In this document: positions 31,814 through 41,109 of the stretch, one piece after another
How positions within the stretch are numbered: the stretch's first letter is position 1
How the letters are laid out: every line of letters starts with the position of its first letter
From: PALSA-693 sp963780345
Lineage (GTDB): Bacteria > Actinomycetota > Acidimicrobiia > Acidimicrobiales > Palsa-688
Direction of reading: 5' to 3'
DNA length: 64,000 nt
Assembly: GCA_963780345.1 (NCBI GenBank)
Contig: CAWABU010000006.1
Location: 248,001 to 312,000, forward strand
Made by a program: the position numbers and the translations under genes
Notes under the pieces: model-generated
What the model was told of the DNA's origin: nothing
What the model saw: the letters and a program-made list of their open reading frames with translations, nothing else
The model's database searches: none

Positions 31814-32887
31814 GTGACCGCTGATCGGACGCCGCAGCGGGCCCAGATTGTCGGCACCGGGCTGATCGGCGGCTCCATCGGGCTCGGCCTGCGGCGCCGG
31901 GGCTGGCGGATCTCGGGTCGGGATCTCGATCCGGGCCGCGAGGCCCGGGCTCTGGCGCTCGGCGTCATCGACGAAATTGGCACCGACCCGGCCGCCCAGA
32001 TCACCTTCGTGGCCACCCCGGCAGGGAGCGTGATCGAAGTGGCGGCCGCGGCCCTCGAAGGAGGAGGGGTCGTCACCGACGTGGCCGGCATCAAAGGGCC
32101 CATCGTCGCCAAGCTGGATCACCCGCACTTCGTCGGTGGTCACCCCATGGCGGGCTCCGAACAGGAGGGCGTCGAGGGATCGGACCCGGAGATGTTCGAA
32201 GGGGCTACCTGGGTCCTGACCCCGGCGGCCAACACCGATCCGGTGGCCTTCGCCACCGTTCGGGCCGCGGTCAGCAACCTGGGCGCCAATGTGGTCGAGC
32301 TGCCGGCCGCCCGCCACGATGACCTGGTCGCCATGGTCTCGCACGTCCCGCACCTCACCGCCGCCACCCTGATGAATCTGGCCTCCGACACCGCCCTCGA
32401 GCACGCCACCCTGCTCCGTCTGGCGGCCGGCGGATTCCGGGACATGACCCGCATCGCGGCCGGCGATCCGGCCATCTGGCCGGACATCTGCGTGGAGAAC
32501 CGCTCCGGGATCCTGGAGGTCCTCGACCGCCTGCTGTCGGCCCTCGGCGATGTGCGCGACGTGGTCGCCACCGGGGACCGAAACCTCATGCTCGAGTTGC
32601 TCGAGCGGGCCCGCAAAGCCCGGGTCAACCTGCCGGCCGGGGCGCCATCGAGCGACACCACTTGTGAGATCCGGGTGCCGGTCCTCGACCGACCGGGCGT
32701 CCTGGCCGAAGTCACGACGTTGCTGGCCGAGAAGGGCGTCAATATCTACGACCTCGAGATCGCCCACAGCGCCGAGGGCGACCGCGGCGTACTGGTGCTC
32801 GTGGTCGACGCGGCCGCGGCCGACCGGGGTCGCGATGCCCTCCATGACCGTGACTTCCGCTGCTCGGTCCGGCCCCTCGGAGCCTGA
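31814..32887 (+). CDS. tyrA: Prephenate dehydrogenase with ACT domain
   Basis: 357 aa; oxidatively decarboxylates prephenate to 4-hydroxyphenylpyruvate for tyrosine. NAD-binding GTGLIGGSIGLGL lies at residues 14-26; GGHPMAGSEQEGVEG and SHVPHLTAATLMN are catalytic segments. A C-terminal ACT domain (residues about 275-345, IRVPVLDRPGVLAEVTTLLAEKGVN) is the likely site of feedback by tyrosine. GTG start at 31814. aroA follows 7 nt downstream, so the two compete at the chorismate pathway and are co-transcribed. Confidence 0.94.
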   Translation: MTADRTPQRAQIVGTGLIGGSIGLGLRRRGWRISGRDLDPGREARALALGVIDEIGTDPAAQITFVATPAGSVIEVAAAALEGGGVVTDVAGIKGPIVAKLDHPHFVGGHPMAGSEQEGVEGSDPEMFEGATWVLTPAANTDPVAFATVRAAVSNLGANVVELPAARHDDLVAMVSHVPHLTAATLMNLASDTALEHATLLRLAAGGFRDMTRIAAGDPAIWPDICVENRSGILEVLDRLLSALGDVRDVVATGDRNLMLELLERARKARVNLPAGAPSSDTTCEIRVPVLDRPGVLAEVTTLLAEKGVNIYDLEIAHSAEGDRGVLVLVVDAAAADRGRDALHDRDFRCSVRPLGA

Positions 32888-32894
32888 GCGCGGC

Positions 32895-34191
32895 ATGAGT
32901 ACGTTTGTAGCGACGCCCGCCCCGGCTGGCCTGCACGGCCGGCTCCGGGTGCCGGGCGACAAGTCCATCTCTCATCGGGCCCTGCTGTTGGCCGCCCGAG
33001 CCGAGGGGCGGTCGCGCCTCTCGGGCCTGTCGACCGGCGCTGACGTGAGGCACACTCTCGAAGCCGTACGGGCTTTTGGGGCGGTCATCACCGCCGGGAA
33101 GACCGGAGAGCTGATGGTCGACGGCGGCTCCGGGCGGATGAGAGAGCCTGGTGCGGTCATCGACGTCGGCAACTCCGGAACCGCGATCCGCCTGCTGGCC
33201 GGCTGGGCCGCCGGCCTGGCTGGGTTGACCGTGCTGGCGGGCGATGCCTCGATCGCCCGCCGGCCGATGGACCGGATCGCCGAACCGCTCCGCGCCATGG
33301 GGGCCCGGATCGACGGGCGCCAGGATGGTCGCCTGCCGCCCCTGGTGGTCCGCGGCGGGGCGTTGCACGGGATCGACTACCGCCTGCCGGTTCCGAGCGC
33401 CCAGGTCAAGGGCGCCGTGCTTCTTGCCGGCCTGGCCGCCGAAGGGCAAACAACGGTCCGCGAGGCGATTCCCACCCGGTTGCACACCGAGGAGCTCCTG
33501 CGGGCCTGCGGAGCCGACCTCGAGCTCGGCGACGGGTTCGTGACCGTGCGCCCGTCGGGCCTGCAATCCGTTTGCTCTGGACGTCCCCGGCGATCCGTCC
33601 CAGGCGGCGTTCTGGGTCGTGGCGGCCTGCGTCACTCCGGGGAGCCAGGTGTGCGTCGAACACGTCTACGTCGGCCCGGGCCGAGCCGGATTCCTCGACG
33701 TCCTGCGCCGAATGGGCGCGGCCGTCGAGCTGTCGGAGAGCGACCCGACCACGAACACGGCCACCATCGTGGCCAGGTACGGGCCCTTGCAGGCCACCGA
33801 CGTGGGCGGGCCAGAGGTGGCGTCCCTGATCGACGAGATTCCGGTGCTGGCCGTGGCCGCCGCTTGCGCCGAGGGTATCTCGACCTTTTCGGACGCGGCC
33901 GAGCTCAAGGTGAAAGAGAGCGACCGCGTCGCCAGCATGGTCGCCGCCCTCCGGGCCATCGGTGTGGACGCCGAGCCTCGTCCGGATGGCTTGACGGTCC
34001 GCGGCAGCGGGGGACGGCCCCTGGCCGGGGGGACGGCCGACTCGGCCGGCGACCACCGGGTGGCGATGTCGATGGTCGTGGCCGCGGCCGCCGCCGCCGG
34101 ACCCGTTCGTATCGAGGGATGGGATGCGGTGGCGACCAGCTATCCGGGCTTCGAAGAGGATTACCGAAGGTGCCTGACGCCAGCCGGGTGA
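32895..34191 (+). pseudogene. aroA: 3-phosphoshikimate 1-carboxyvinyltransferase, one-base frameshift
   Basis: EPSP synthase of the shikimate pathway, split between two frames. ATG 32895 to about 33566 is frame 3 (LRVPGDKSISHRALLL, VGNSGTAIRLLAG, PVPSAQVKGAVLLAGL). From about 33575 the continuation ALDVPGDPSQAAFWVV to TGA 34189-34191 is in frame 1, and includes ELKVKESDR and GDHRVAMSM. A single extra base within 33565-33573 explains this, either T33567 or one T of the TTT at 33571-33573. No internal stops or other decay exist, so a sequencing or assembly error is as likely as a real lesion. The gene is otherwise full-length, and I see no other aroA. Confidence 0.85.
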
Positions 34192-34874
34192 TTGCCATCG
34201 ACGGGCCCGCGGGGTCGGGGAAGTCCACGGTCGCCCGGGCCGTCGCCGAACGGCTCGGACTGGCCTATCTCGACACCGGCGCCATGTATCGCGCCGTGGC
34301 CTTTGCGGCCATCCGGGAAGGGATCGACCCGGCCGACGCCGCCCCGGTGGCCGAGCTGGCCCGGGCCATGGACCTCACCGTCGATGGGGCCGTCATCGTC
34401 GACGGGGCCGACGCCACCATCGAGATCCGCAACCCCGAGGTGACCCGGGCCGTGAGCACGGTGGCCGCCAACCCGGAGGTGCGCGCCGAGATGGTCCTCC
34501 GTCAGCGGGAATGGTTGGCGGCCCACGGGGCCGCGGTGATCGAGGGTCGGGACATCGGCACCGTGGTGTTCCCGGGCGCCGCCGTCAAGGTGTACTTGAC
34601 GGCGGATGACCGCGAGCGGGCCAGCCGGCGCAGCAAGGAGATGCTCGACCTTCATTACGACGAAGTGGCTGCCGATATGGCCCGCCGGGATCGCGTCGAC
34701 TCCACCCGGCCGGCGTCGCCGCTGGCCGTCGCCCCCGACGCAGTTCGAATCGACACGACCGGCCGCGACGTCGAAGCCGTGGTGGACGAGGTGGTCGGCC
34801 TGGCCGCGGCCGCAGGAGCCTGGGCGGGACAATCGTCCCGGCCGTCGGGCCCGTCCGGACCGCTCCCCTCCTGA
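34170..34874 (+). CDS. cmk: Cytidylate kinase
   Basis: 234 aa; phosphorylates CMP and dCMP. P-loop AIDGPAGSGKSTVA at residues 8-21, YLDTGAMYRAVAF, and VVFPGAAVKVYLTADDRERASRR. The GTG at 34170 overlaps the aroA end by 22 nt. The last ~25 residues are Ser/Pro-rich. The stop overlaps the plsC ATG by 1 nt. Confidence 0.94.
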   Translation: MPDASRVIAIDGPAGSGKSTVARAVAERLGLAYLDTGAMYRAVAFAAIREGIDPADAAPVAELARAMDLTVDGAVIVDGADATIEIRNPEVTRAVSTVAANPEVRAEMVLRQREWLAAHGAAVIEGRDIGTVVFPGAAVKVYLTADDRERASRRSKEMLDLHYDEVAADMARRDRVDSTRPASPLAVAPDAVRIDTTGRDVEAVVDEVVGLAAAAGAWAGQSSRPSGPSGPLPS

Positions 34875-35533
34875 TGGCCGGCCGCAGGCTCAGCCTGGCG
34901 TGGTACGCCGTGGCCCGGGGTGTGGTCGAAGGGGTCTGCCGGACTTACTGGCGGGTCGAGATCCGGGGCCGGGAGCACATCCCCCCGTCCGGGCCGTACG
35001 TGATCGCACCGGTCCATCGTTCCAACATCGACACCCTCCTGGCCGGGTGCCTCACCCACCGCCGCATCCGGTTCATGGGCAAGGACAGCCTCTGGAAGCA
35101 CCGCTGGAGTGCGGCCCTCTTCAGCTCGCTCGGCGGGTTTCCGGTCCACCGCGGCACGCCGGACCGCGAGGCCCTGCGGACGTGCGAGGAGGCGCTGCGC
35201 GGTGGCGAGCCGGTGGTGCTCTTCCCCGAGGGCACCCGCCGCTCCGGTCCGACGGTCCACCCCCTCTTCGAGGGAGCTTCCTTCGTCGCCGCCCGGGCCG
35301 GGGTGCCCATCGTTCCGGTCGGGATCGGCGGTAGCGAGTGGGCCATGCCCAAGGGCAAGCGTCGAATCGTCCCGGTCAAGGTGGTGATGGTGGTCGGTCC
35401 TCCGATCGAGGTTCCCGAGCGCGCCCCGGGCGGGCGGGTGCCCCGCCGGGTCGTGGCCGAGCTCTCCGACCGGCTGCACGCCGAGCTGCAGGCGCTCTTC
35501 GACGAGGCCCTGAAGGCCGCCGGGCGGGCCTGA
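34874..35533 (+). CDS. plsC: 1-acyl-sn-glycerol-3-phosphate acyltransferase family
   Basis: 219 aa PlsC-type acyltransferase. Catalytic HX4D is His48-Asp53 (HRSNID), with FMGKDSLWK, and the substrate motif FPEGTRRSGP. It esterifies lysophosphatidate in membrane lipid synthesis; a hydrophobic N-terminus fits membrane association. It follows cmk directly, a common actinobacterial arrangement. Confidence 0.9.
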   Translation: MAGRRLSLAWYAVARGVVEGVCRTYWRVEIRGREHIPPSGPYVIAPVHRSNIDTLLAGCLTHRRIRFMGKDSLWKHRWSAALFSSLGGFPVHRGTPDREALRTCEEALRGGEPVVLFPEGTRRSGPTVHPLFEGASFVAARAGVPIVPVGIGGSEWAMPKGKRRIVPVKVVMVVGPPIEVPERAPGGRVPRRVVAELSDRLHAELQALFDEALKAAGRA

Positions 35534-35645
35534 CTCGGCCGGTCGCCGGGCGAGATCGGTAGGCGGGCGAGACCGGTCGACGGGCGAGGCGAGCCAGCGG
35601 GTGACTTCCGGTCGGCCGATCAGGCCGACCAGGGGGGTAGGCCGG

Positions 35646-36695
35646 TCAGCGGGTGAGGCCGGCCAGCGCAACCGAAGCCGACAGGGCGCGGTCGTCGACC
35701 GGCGGAGTCTGGCCGGCGGTGGGATCCCCACCGGGGGCCAGGCCCGCCACCGCCGCGGCGGCAGCCAGGTGGCGGACGGCGTCGCGCAGCTCGCGGGGCA
35801 GGGGGAAGTACTGATCCTCCTCCACGGCCTGCACCTCCTCCACCCCCTGCCTGGGCGCCAGTCGGGCCACCACCGCCTGCACCAGCTCCTCAGGGGCGGA
35901 GGCGCCGGCAATCACCCCGACACAGCCGGCCAGGTCCTCCGGCAGCTCGACGGCTTCGTTGACCCGCAACACCCGCTGGCATCCGGCGGCCAACGCGGTG
36001 CGCTCGAGGGCCCGGGTGTTCGACGAGTTGGCGGACCCGATCACGACCATGGCGTCACAGCGGGGGGCGATGGCCTTCAACGCCGCCTGGCGGTTGGTGG
36101 TGGCAAAGCACAGGTCCGAGGTCCCGGGGACCCACAGGTCCGGCCATCGATCCCTCGCCGCCCCGAGCAAGGCCTCCCACTCGTCCACCGCCAGCGTGGT
36201 CTGGGCCAGAAAGGCCACCGGCCCATCCGGATCCGCCAGCGCCGCCAGCTCATCGAGCCGTTCGACCCGGCGCACCGCGTCGGGCGCGACCGCAGCCGTC
36301 CCGATCGCCTCCTGATGACCTTCGTGGCCCACATAGACGATGGTGTAGCCCTTGCCGGCCCGGACCTTGACCTCGTGGTGGACCTTTTTGACCAGGGGGC
36401 ACACGGCGTTGACGACCGCTCCGCCTCGCTCCCGCGCCGCTTCAACCACCGCCGGCGGGGACCCGTGGGCAGACAGCATGAGGGGGGCGCCCTCGGGCAC
36501 CTCGGTGACGTCTTCGACGAACACCACGCCGAGCTGGCGGAATCGCTCCACCACGACCTGGTTGTGAACGATCTCGTGGTAGCAGTACACCGGCGGCTCG
36601 AACACGCGGGTCATCCAGGCCAGGGCTTTGATGGCCATCTCGACGCCGGCACAAAAGCCTCGGGGTGAGGCGAGCAACACCCGGTCCACTTCCAC
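35646..36695 (-). CDS. ispH: 4-hydroxy-3-methylbut-2-enyl diphosphate reductase
   Basis: 349 aa final enzyme of the MEP isoprenoid pathway, a [4Fe-4S] protein. The three cluster cysteines are seen in PRGFCAGVEMA (Cys15), NAVCPLVKKVHHEV and TSDLCFATTNRQ. Substrate-site histidines are in YCYHEIVHN and LSAHGSPP. It is on the opposite strand from the plsC and der genes; the 112 nt between plsC and ispH ends are made of imperfect CGGGCGAGA-like repeats. Confidence 0.95.
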   Translation of the reverse strand: MEVDRVLLASPRGFCAGVEMAIKALAWMTRVFEPPVYCYHEIVHNQVVVERFRQLGVVFVEDVTEVPEGAPLMLSAHGSPPAVVEAARERGGAVVNAVCPLVKKVHHEVKVRAGKGYTIVYVGHEGHQEAIGTAAVAPDAVRRVERLDELAALADPDGPVAFLAQTTLAVDEWEALLGAARDRWPDLWVPGTSDLCFATTNRQAALKAIAPRCDAMVVIGSANSSNTRALERTALAAGCQRVLRVNEAVELPEDLAGCVGVIAGASAPEELVQAVVARLAPRQGVEEVQAVEEDQYFPLPRELRDAVRHLAAAAAVAGLAPGGDPTAGQTPPVDDRALSASVALAGLTR

Positions 36696-36765
36696 GTATC
36701 CAGGCTAGCGGCCGGGGCCCATCGCCCATCACCACCACCCGGCGGGCCGGTAACCTGATCGGGCT

Positions 36766-38118
36766 ATGTCAGCGCCCCGTGTGGTGGCGGTTGCCCCCGG
36801 GTCGCCCGCCGCCCGGGCCGGGCTGCAGCCTGGTGACGAGATCGTCGCCATGGACGGCCAGGTCCCCCGAGACATCATCGAATACCAGCTGCTCGCCGAT
36901 CAGACCGAGCTCGACCTCGACGTGCGCCGGGGCGGCCTCGAGCGGTCGGTACGGCTGGCCCGGGCGGACGCCGAACCTCTGGGCCTGGAGCTCAACGCCG
37001 CCCTCTTCGACCGGGTCAGAACCTGTGACAACCATTGCGAGTTCTGTTTCATCCATCAGCTGCCCAAGGGACTGCGCCGGAGTCTGTACACACGGGACGA
37101 CGACTACCGGTTGTCGTTCCTGTACGGCAACTTCACCACCCTGACCCGGTTCACGGAAGCCGATCTGGAGCGGGTCGTGACCGAGGGCCTCTCGCCGCTC
37201 TGGGTGAGCATCCACGCCACCGACCCCGGCGTCAGGGCGCGCATGCTGCGCAACGGGCGGGGCGCGGTCAGCCTGCGCTGGCTGCGGGCGCTGCTCGACC
37301 ACGGCATCGAGGTCCACGGCCAGGTCGTGGTCTGTCCCGGCGTCAACGACGGGCCCATCCTCGACGACACCCTCGCCGGGGTCCTCGACCGTTATCCGGA
37401 GCTGGCCACCGTGGCCTGCGTTCCCCTGGGCGTGAGCAGGTTCAACGTCGAGGCCGCCATGCGCCCCCACTCCCGGGCCGAGGCCGCCGCCGTGGTCGAT
37501 CTGGTTGAGGGCTGGCAGGACACTTTCCTGTCGGCCCTCGGGCGGCGCCTCGTGTACGCGGCCGACGAGTACTACCTGCAGAGCGGGCGGTCTTTTCCCC
37601 TGCTGGCAACCTACGGCAGCATCGCCCAGCATGACAACGGGGTCGGCATGGCCCGGGCCTTCGAGGCCCGCTTTCACGGGCATCACGGCGCACCGGCCGG
37701 CGGCCCGGGCGGCTTCTTCCAATCCGTGGACGGGGCCCCGGCCAGCGGCTACCGGGCGCCCCGCGCCCCCGGGACGATCACGCTGCGGCCCCGCCGGGGG
37801 GCGCCCGCCACGGTGCTGACCGGCACCTACGGCGCCCCGGTGTTGCGGCCGCTCCTGGCCGAGGTCGCTCCGGAGGCCGAGGTGCTGGCCGTCCCCAACG
37901 GCTTCTTCGGCGGCAACATCGGCGTGGCCGGCCTGCTGACCGGGGCCGACCTGGCCGCGGTGCTGACCGACGCCGCGATGGGCCGGCGCTACCTCCTCCC
38001 CGACGTGTGCCTGTCCGGCGGGCGGTTCCTCGACGGCCTCGGCCCCGAGGATCTGCCCCGTCCGGTCGAGGTCATTGCGGCCGATGGCGCGGCGCTGCGG
38101 GCCGCACTCACCAGGTAA
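36766..38118 (+). CDS. DUF512/radical-SAM-like Fe-S protein with N-terminal PDZ
   Basis: 450 aa. Residues 1-60 are PDZ-like (VVAVAPGSPAARAGLQPGDEIVAMDG). A CX3CX2C cluster motif follows at Cys87, Cys91 and Cys94 (CDNHCEFCFIHQLPKGLRRSLY), then a radical-SAM-like barrel (WVSIHATDPGVRARML, HGQVVVCPGVNDG) and the C-terminal DUF512 region (FFGGNIGVAGLLTGADL). Function is not established; this family is strongly linked to der (EngA), as here with 13 nt between, hinting at ribosome assembly. Confidence 0.88.
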   Translation: MSAPRVVAVAPGSPAARAGLQPGDEIVAMDGQVPRDIIEYQLLADQTELDLDVRRGGLERSVRLARADAEPLGLELNAALFDRVRTCDNHCEFCFIHQLPKGLRRSLYTRDDDYRLSFLYGNFTTLTRFTEADLERVVTEGLSPLWVSIHATDPGVRARMLRNGRGAVSLRWLRALLDHGIEVHGQVVVCPGVNDGPILDDTLAGVLDRYPELATVACVPLGVSRFNVEAAMRPHSRAEAAAVVDLVEGWQDTFLSALGRRLVYAADEYYLQSGRSFPLLATYGSIAQHDNGVGMARAFEARFHGHHGAPAGGPGGFFQSVDGAPASGYRAPRAPGTITLRPRRGAPATVLTGTYGAPVLRPLLAEVAPEAEVLAVPNGFFGGNIGVAGLLTGADLAAVLTDAAMGRRYLLPDVCLSGGRFLDGLGPEDLPRPVEVIAADGAALRAALTR

Positions 38119-38131
38119 AAGGGGGACCGGG

Positions 38132-39445
38132 GTGGCAGTATCGACGGCGCGGCCGCTGGTGGCCGTCGTGGGCCGGCCCAACGTCGGGAAGAGCACGCTC
38201 GTCAACCGGATACTCGGGCGCCGCGAGGCCATCGTCGAGGAACATCCCGGCGTCACCCGGGACCGCAAGGTGCTCGACGCCGAGTGGGCCGGACGGGAGT
38301 TCCGCCTCGTCGACACGGGCGGGTGGCTGGCGGAGGGCGACGCCCTGGTTCGTTCGGTGAGCGCCCAGGCCGAGCGGGCCATCTCGGAGGCGGCGGTCGT
38401 CCTCTTCGTCGTCGACAGCACGGTCGGGATCACCGAGGACGACGCCCGGGTGGCCGGCCTCCTCCGCCGGCTGGGCCGGCCGACCCTGGTGGTGGCCAAC
38501 AAGGTGGACGGCGAGGGCCGCGATACCGACGCCTGGGTGTTCTCCCGGCTGGGTCTGGGCCCCCCGGTCCCGGTCAGCGCCATCCACGGTCGGGGCACCG
38601 GCGACCTGCTCGACGAGGTGGTGGCCCGGCTGCCGGCCGCTCCGCTCGAGGCGGGCGACAGCGCCGAAGAGGCGGGGAAGGTGCCCTCGGTGGCCATCGT
38701 GGGCCGGCCCAACGTCGGCAAGTCCACGCTCTTCAACCGGCTCATCGGGGACGAGCGGTCGGTCGTTCACGACCTGCCCGGCACCACCCGGGACAGCATC
38801 GACACCCTGGTCTCCACGCCGGAAGGGGACGTCAGGTTTATCGACACGGCCGGCATGCGCCGGCGGGCCAAGGAGGCGGAGGGCGCCGAGTACTACTCGC
38901 TGGTGCGGGCCCTCCAGGCCCTGGACCGGGCCGACGCCGCGCTGCTCCTGATCGACGCTCCCGATGGCATCACCCGTCAGGATCAACGGCTGGCCGAGCG
39001 GGTGGACGCCGCCGGCCATCCGGTGGTGATCATCCTCAACAAGTGGGAGTTGCTCGACGCCGATCAGCGGGCCCGGGTGATGGTGGACCTCGAAGACCGG
39101 CTGGGCTTCCTGGCCTACGCCCCGGTGCTCAAGGTCAGCGCCCGGACCGGGCTGGGGGTGCACCGCCTCTATCCGGCCCTGCGGACCTCGCTGGCCGCGG
39201 CCCAGCGCCGGGTGTCGACCGGCGAGCTCAACCGGGTCCTGGCCGAAGCCCAGGGCGCCCACCGCTCTCCCGGCGGGCGGATCCTGTACGCCACCCAGGG
39301 GGCCGCGGACCCGCCCACCTTTACCCTGTTCGCCACCAGGGCGGTGCCCGCGCCCTACCTGCGCTACCTGGAGCGGATCATCCGCGAGCACTTCGACCTC
39401 GGTCCGACTCCGCTGGTCTTCCGGGTCCGGCGCCGGGCCAGTTGA
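38132..39445 (+). CDS. der: GTPase Der
   Basis: 437 aa double-GTPase needed for 50S subunit assembly. Two G domains with GRPNVGKST at about residues 14-22 and 191-199, DTGGWL and DTAGMRRR switch II motifs, NKVD and NKWE G4 motifs, then a KH-like C-terminal domain (residues about 355-437). GTG 38132 is chosen, just after GGGGGAC; an earlier in-frame ATG would lie inside the upstream gene. Confidence 0.95.
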   Translation: MAVSTARPLVAVVGRPNVGKSTLVNRILGRREAIVEEHPGVTRDRKVLDAEWAGREFRLVDTGGWLAEGDALVRSVSAQAERAISEAAVVLFVVDSTVGITEDDARVAGLLRRLGRPTLVVANKVDGEGRDTDAWVFSRLGLGPPVPVSAIHGRGTGDLLDEVVARLPAAPLEAGDSAEEAGKVPSVAIVGRPNVGKSTLFNRLIGDERSVVHDLPGTTRDSIDTLVSTPEGDVRFIDTAGMRRRAKEAEGAEYYSLVRALQALDRADAALLLIDAPDGITRQDQRLAERVDAAGHPVVIILNKWELLDADQRARVMVDLEDRLGFLAYAPVLKVSARTGLGVHRLYPALRTSLAAAQRRVSTGELNRVLAEAQGAHRSPGGRILYATQGAADPPTFTLFATRAVPAPYLRYLERIIREHFDLGPTPLVFRVRRRAS

Positions 39446-39504
39446 GGGGGTTGGGCGGGGCGGGCTGATACGACTTCGGACGGGCTTCGAGTAGCGTCGG
39501 GGGC

Positions 39505-40596
39505 ATGTTCACCCAGCCGTGGCTGGCGGCCGCGGCGGTGTTCTGCGCGATCGCGGCCGCCTTGTGGGGCCGGGCGGCCGCCCGTCTGGCCCGGGCGGCG
39601 CGGCGCATCGAAGCGGAGACCGCGTCGTCGTCGCACGGCCGCGACGCCACCGAGCTGGCCCGGGCGGCCTTCGACAAGGACCTGCACACCGCCGTTCTGT
39701 ACTCGGTGCTCACGGTCGGGTTCGCGGTGGCCTCGGTCTCCAAGTCTTCCTGGTATGAGCTGCCGCTCCTGCTGGTGAGCATCCCGGTGGTGGTGTCGAT
39801 CCGCTACGCCCCTCGCTTCTTCGACGAGGCCCGCCTGGCCGAGAACCGGGCCATGCTGGAGCGCCGGGCCGAGGAGGTTCTGGCCCAGGAGGAGCTGGCC
39901 CCCCGCCGCTGGGCCGACCGCCTGGCCCCCGAGGTCCTTCCCCACATCGAGGGGTTCGAGCTCGGCCGGGTGTACGAGCCGGGCACCGGGATGATGGCCG
40001 GCGACTTCTACGACGTGTTCCTCACCGCCAGCCACCGGATGGCGGTCGTCATCGGCGACGTCGCCGGCCACGGTATCGAGCCGTCGATTACCGCCTTCCA
40101 GGTCAAGTACCTGCTGCGGACCTTCCTGCGCAACTACCGCGATCCGGCCCAGGCGCTGGAGGAGCTCAACAAGGTGCTGTCCACCAGCGGGCGTCCGGAG
40201 GATCTGGTATCGGTCTGCGTGGTCGTCTTCGACACCGAGGCCGGGTCGCTTCGCCACGCCTCAGCCGGCCACCCCGCCGCCTGGTTGTGGCAGGACTCGG
40301 AGATGCGGGCCTTGCGCTCCACCGGGCCGCTCTTGACCCTCGACCCCTTCGCCACCTACCTCTCCCGGGAGGTGCCGCTCCTGACCGGCGACGTCCTGCT
40401 GCTCTACACCGACGGGCTGGCCGAAGCCCGCTCGGGGGGGCAGATCTTCGGCGAGGATCGCATCGCCGGCATCATCCGCCGGGATCCCGGCCAGGACGCC
40501 ACCATCCTCTGTAAAACCCTGCTCGAAGCGGCCCGGGACTTCGCGTCCGAGCCACTCAGCGACGACGTGGCCATCCTGGCCGTGCGCCGCATCTAG
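39505..40596 (+). CDS. Membrane-anchored SpoIIE/PP2C-type serine phosphatase
   Basis: 363 aa. Two hydrophobic stretches (WLAAAAVFCAIAAALWG at 5-21; VLYSVLTVGFAVASV and LPLLLVSIPVVVSI around 70-100) anchor the N-terminus, followed by a helical linker. Residues about 145-363 are a PP2C_SIG phosphatase: GMMAGDFYDVF, VVIGDVAGHGIEPS, LRHASAGHPAAWL, VLLLYTDGLAEAR, DDVAILAVR, the metal-binding aspartates being intact. Such enzymes usually dephosphorylate anti-sigma-factor antagonists; a STAS-like protein is encoded at 62647 but it is far away. Confidence 0.9.
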   Translation: MFTQPWLAAAAVFCAIAAALWGRAAARLARAARRIEAETASSSHGRDATELARAAFDKDLHTAVLYSVLTVGFAVASVSKSSWYELPLLLVSIPVVVSIRYAPRFFDEARLAENRAMLERRAEEVLAQEELAPRRWADRLAPEVLPHIEGFELGRVYEPGTGMMAGDFYDVFLTASHRMAVVIGDVAGHGIEPSITAFQVKYLLRTFLRNYRDPAQALEELNKVLSTSGRPEDLVSVCVVVFDTEAGSLRHASAGHPAAWLWQDSEMRALRSTGPLLTLDPFATYLSREVPLLTGDVLLLYTDGLAEARSGGQIFGEDRIAGIIRRDPGQDATILCKTLLEAARDFASEPLSDDVAILAVRRI

Positions 40597-40614
40597 GCCG
40601 GAAGCGGGACGGCC

Positions 40615-40815
40615 GTGCCCTGGTGCGACGACTGCAGCAAGTTCTGGAACCCGCCCAATATGGCGGCGGGGGGCCGGTGCCCCACCTGCGGCAAGGTCCT
40701 GGTGGCGCCGCGCCGGGGGGTCCCGTGGCACTTCAAGTTGATGCTCGTGGCCCTGGCCATCTACATGGTGTACCGCATCTATTGGCTGGCCGAATGGCTG
40801 CCCAAGCACCTGTGA
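40615..40815 (+). CDS. Small zinc-ribbon membrane protein
   Basis: 66 aa, not a characterised family. CDDC and CPTC (residues 4-7 and 22-25) form a likely zinc ribbon, followed by one membrane helix (FKLMLVALAIYMVYRIYWL). GTG start 18 nt after the phosphatase stop with GGAAGCGGGA upstream, so probably in the same operon. Confidence 0.75.
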   Translation: MPWCDDCSKFWNPPNMAAGGRCPTCGKVLVAPRRGVPWHFKLMLVALAIYMVYRIYWLAEWLPKHL

Positions 40816-40876
40816 GCGGGCCGCGGGCAGAACGGCTGACAGGGCCTCGGGCCGCGTACTAGGGTCGGGTGCCCAC

Positions 40877-40950
40877 CGGGCGGTGGCGCAGTTTGGTAGC
40901 GCACCAGACTGGGGGTCTGGGGGTCGCGAGTTCAAGTCTCGCCCGCCCGA
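40877..40950 (+). tRNA. tRNA-Pro (GGG)
   Basis: 74 nt. Acceptor CGGGCGG (40877-40883) pairs with CCGCCCG (40943-40949); D arm GCGCAGTTTGGTAGCGC; anticodon stem CCAGA/TCTGG with loop CTGGGGG, anticodon GGG at 40911-40913; T arm GCGAGTTCAAGTCTCGC. CCA is not encoded. Confidence 0.96.
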
Positions 40951-40953
40951 CAG

Positions 40954-40989
40954 AAGGGCCTCTGACCTGGATGTGGGTCAGGGGTCCTT
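40954..40989 (+). terminator. Terminator after tRNA-Pro
   Basis: AAGGGCCTCTGACC (40954-40967) pairs over 14 positions, including two G-U pairs, with GGTCAGGGGTCCTT (40976-40989), followed by TTCC. It lies 3 nt after the tRNA. Confidence 0.7.
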
Positions 40990-41062
40990 TCCGGTTCCGG
41001 ACGGAACCGCGGCACCAGCCGGGCCGGCACGGAGACGGCCTCGACTTCTGGTAACTCCGCTC

Positions 41063-41109
41063 ACTTCTGGTGTCTGGTGTACATCTGGTGTACATCAGAC
41101 ACCAGAAGT
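41063..41109. repeat. 14-bp perfect inverted repeat with internal direct repeat
   Basis: ACTTCTGGTGTCTG (41063-41076) is the exact complement of CAGACACCAGAAGT (41096-41109). The 19-nt centre contains GTGTACAT twice. Function unknown; it could be a protein-binding site or a strong hairpin. Confidence 0.8.

Noticed and set aside
30695..32968. 757-aa minus-strand ORF opposite scpB, rluB and tyrA
   Set aside because: Antisense shadow in high-GC DNA.
32550..34874. 774-aa open frame covering aroA and cmk
   Set aside because: It joins a tyrA shadow, aroA part 1, an out-of-frame stretch and cmk. The apparent fusion follows from the aroA frameshift.
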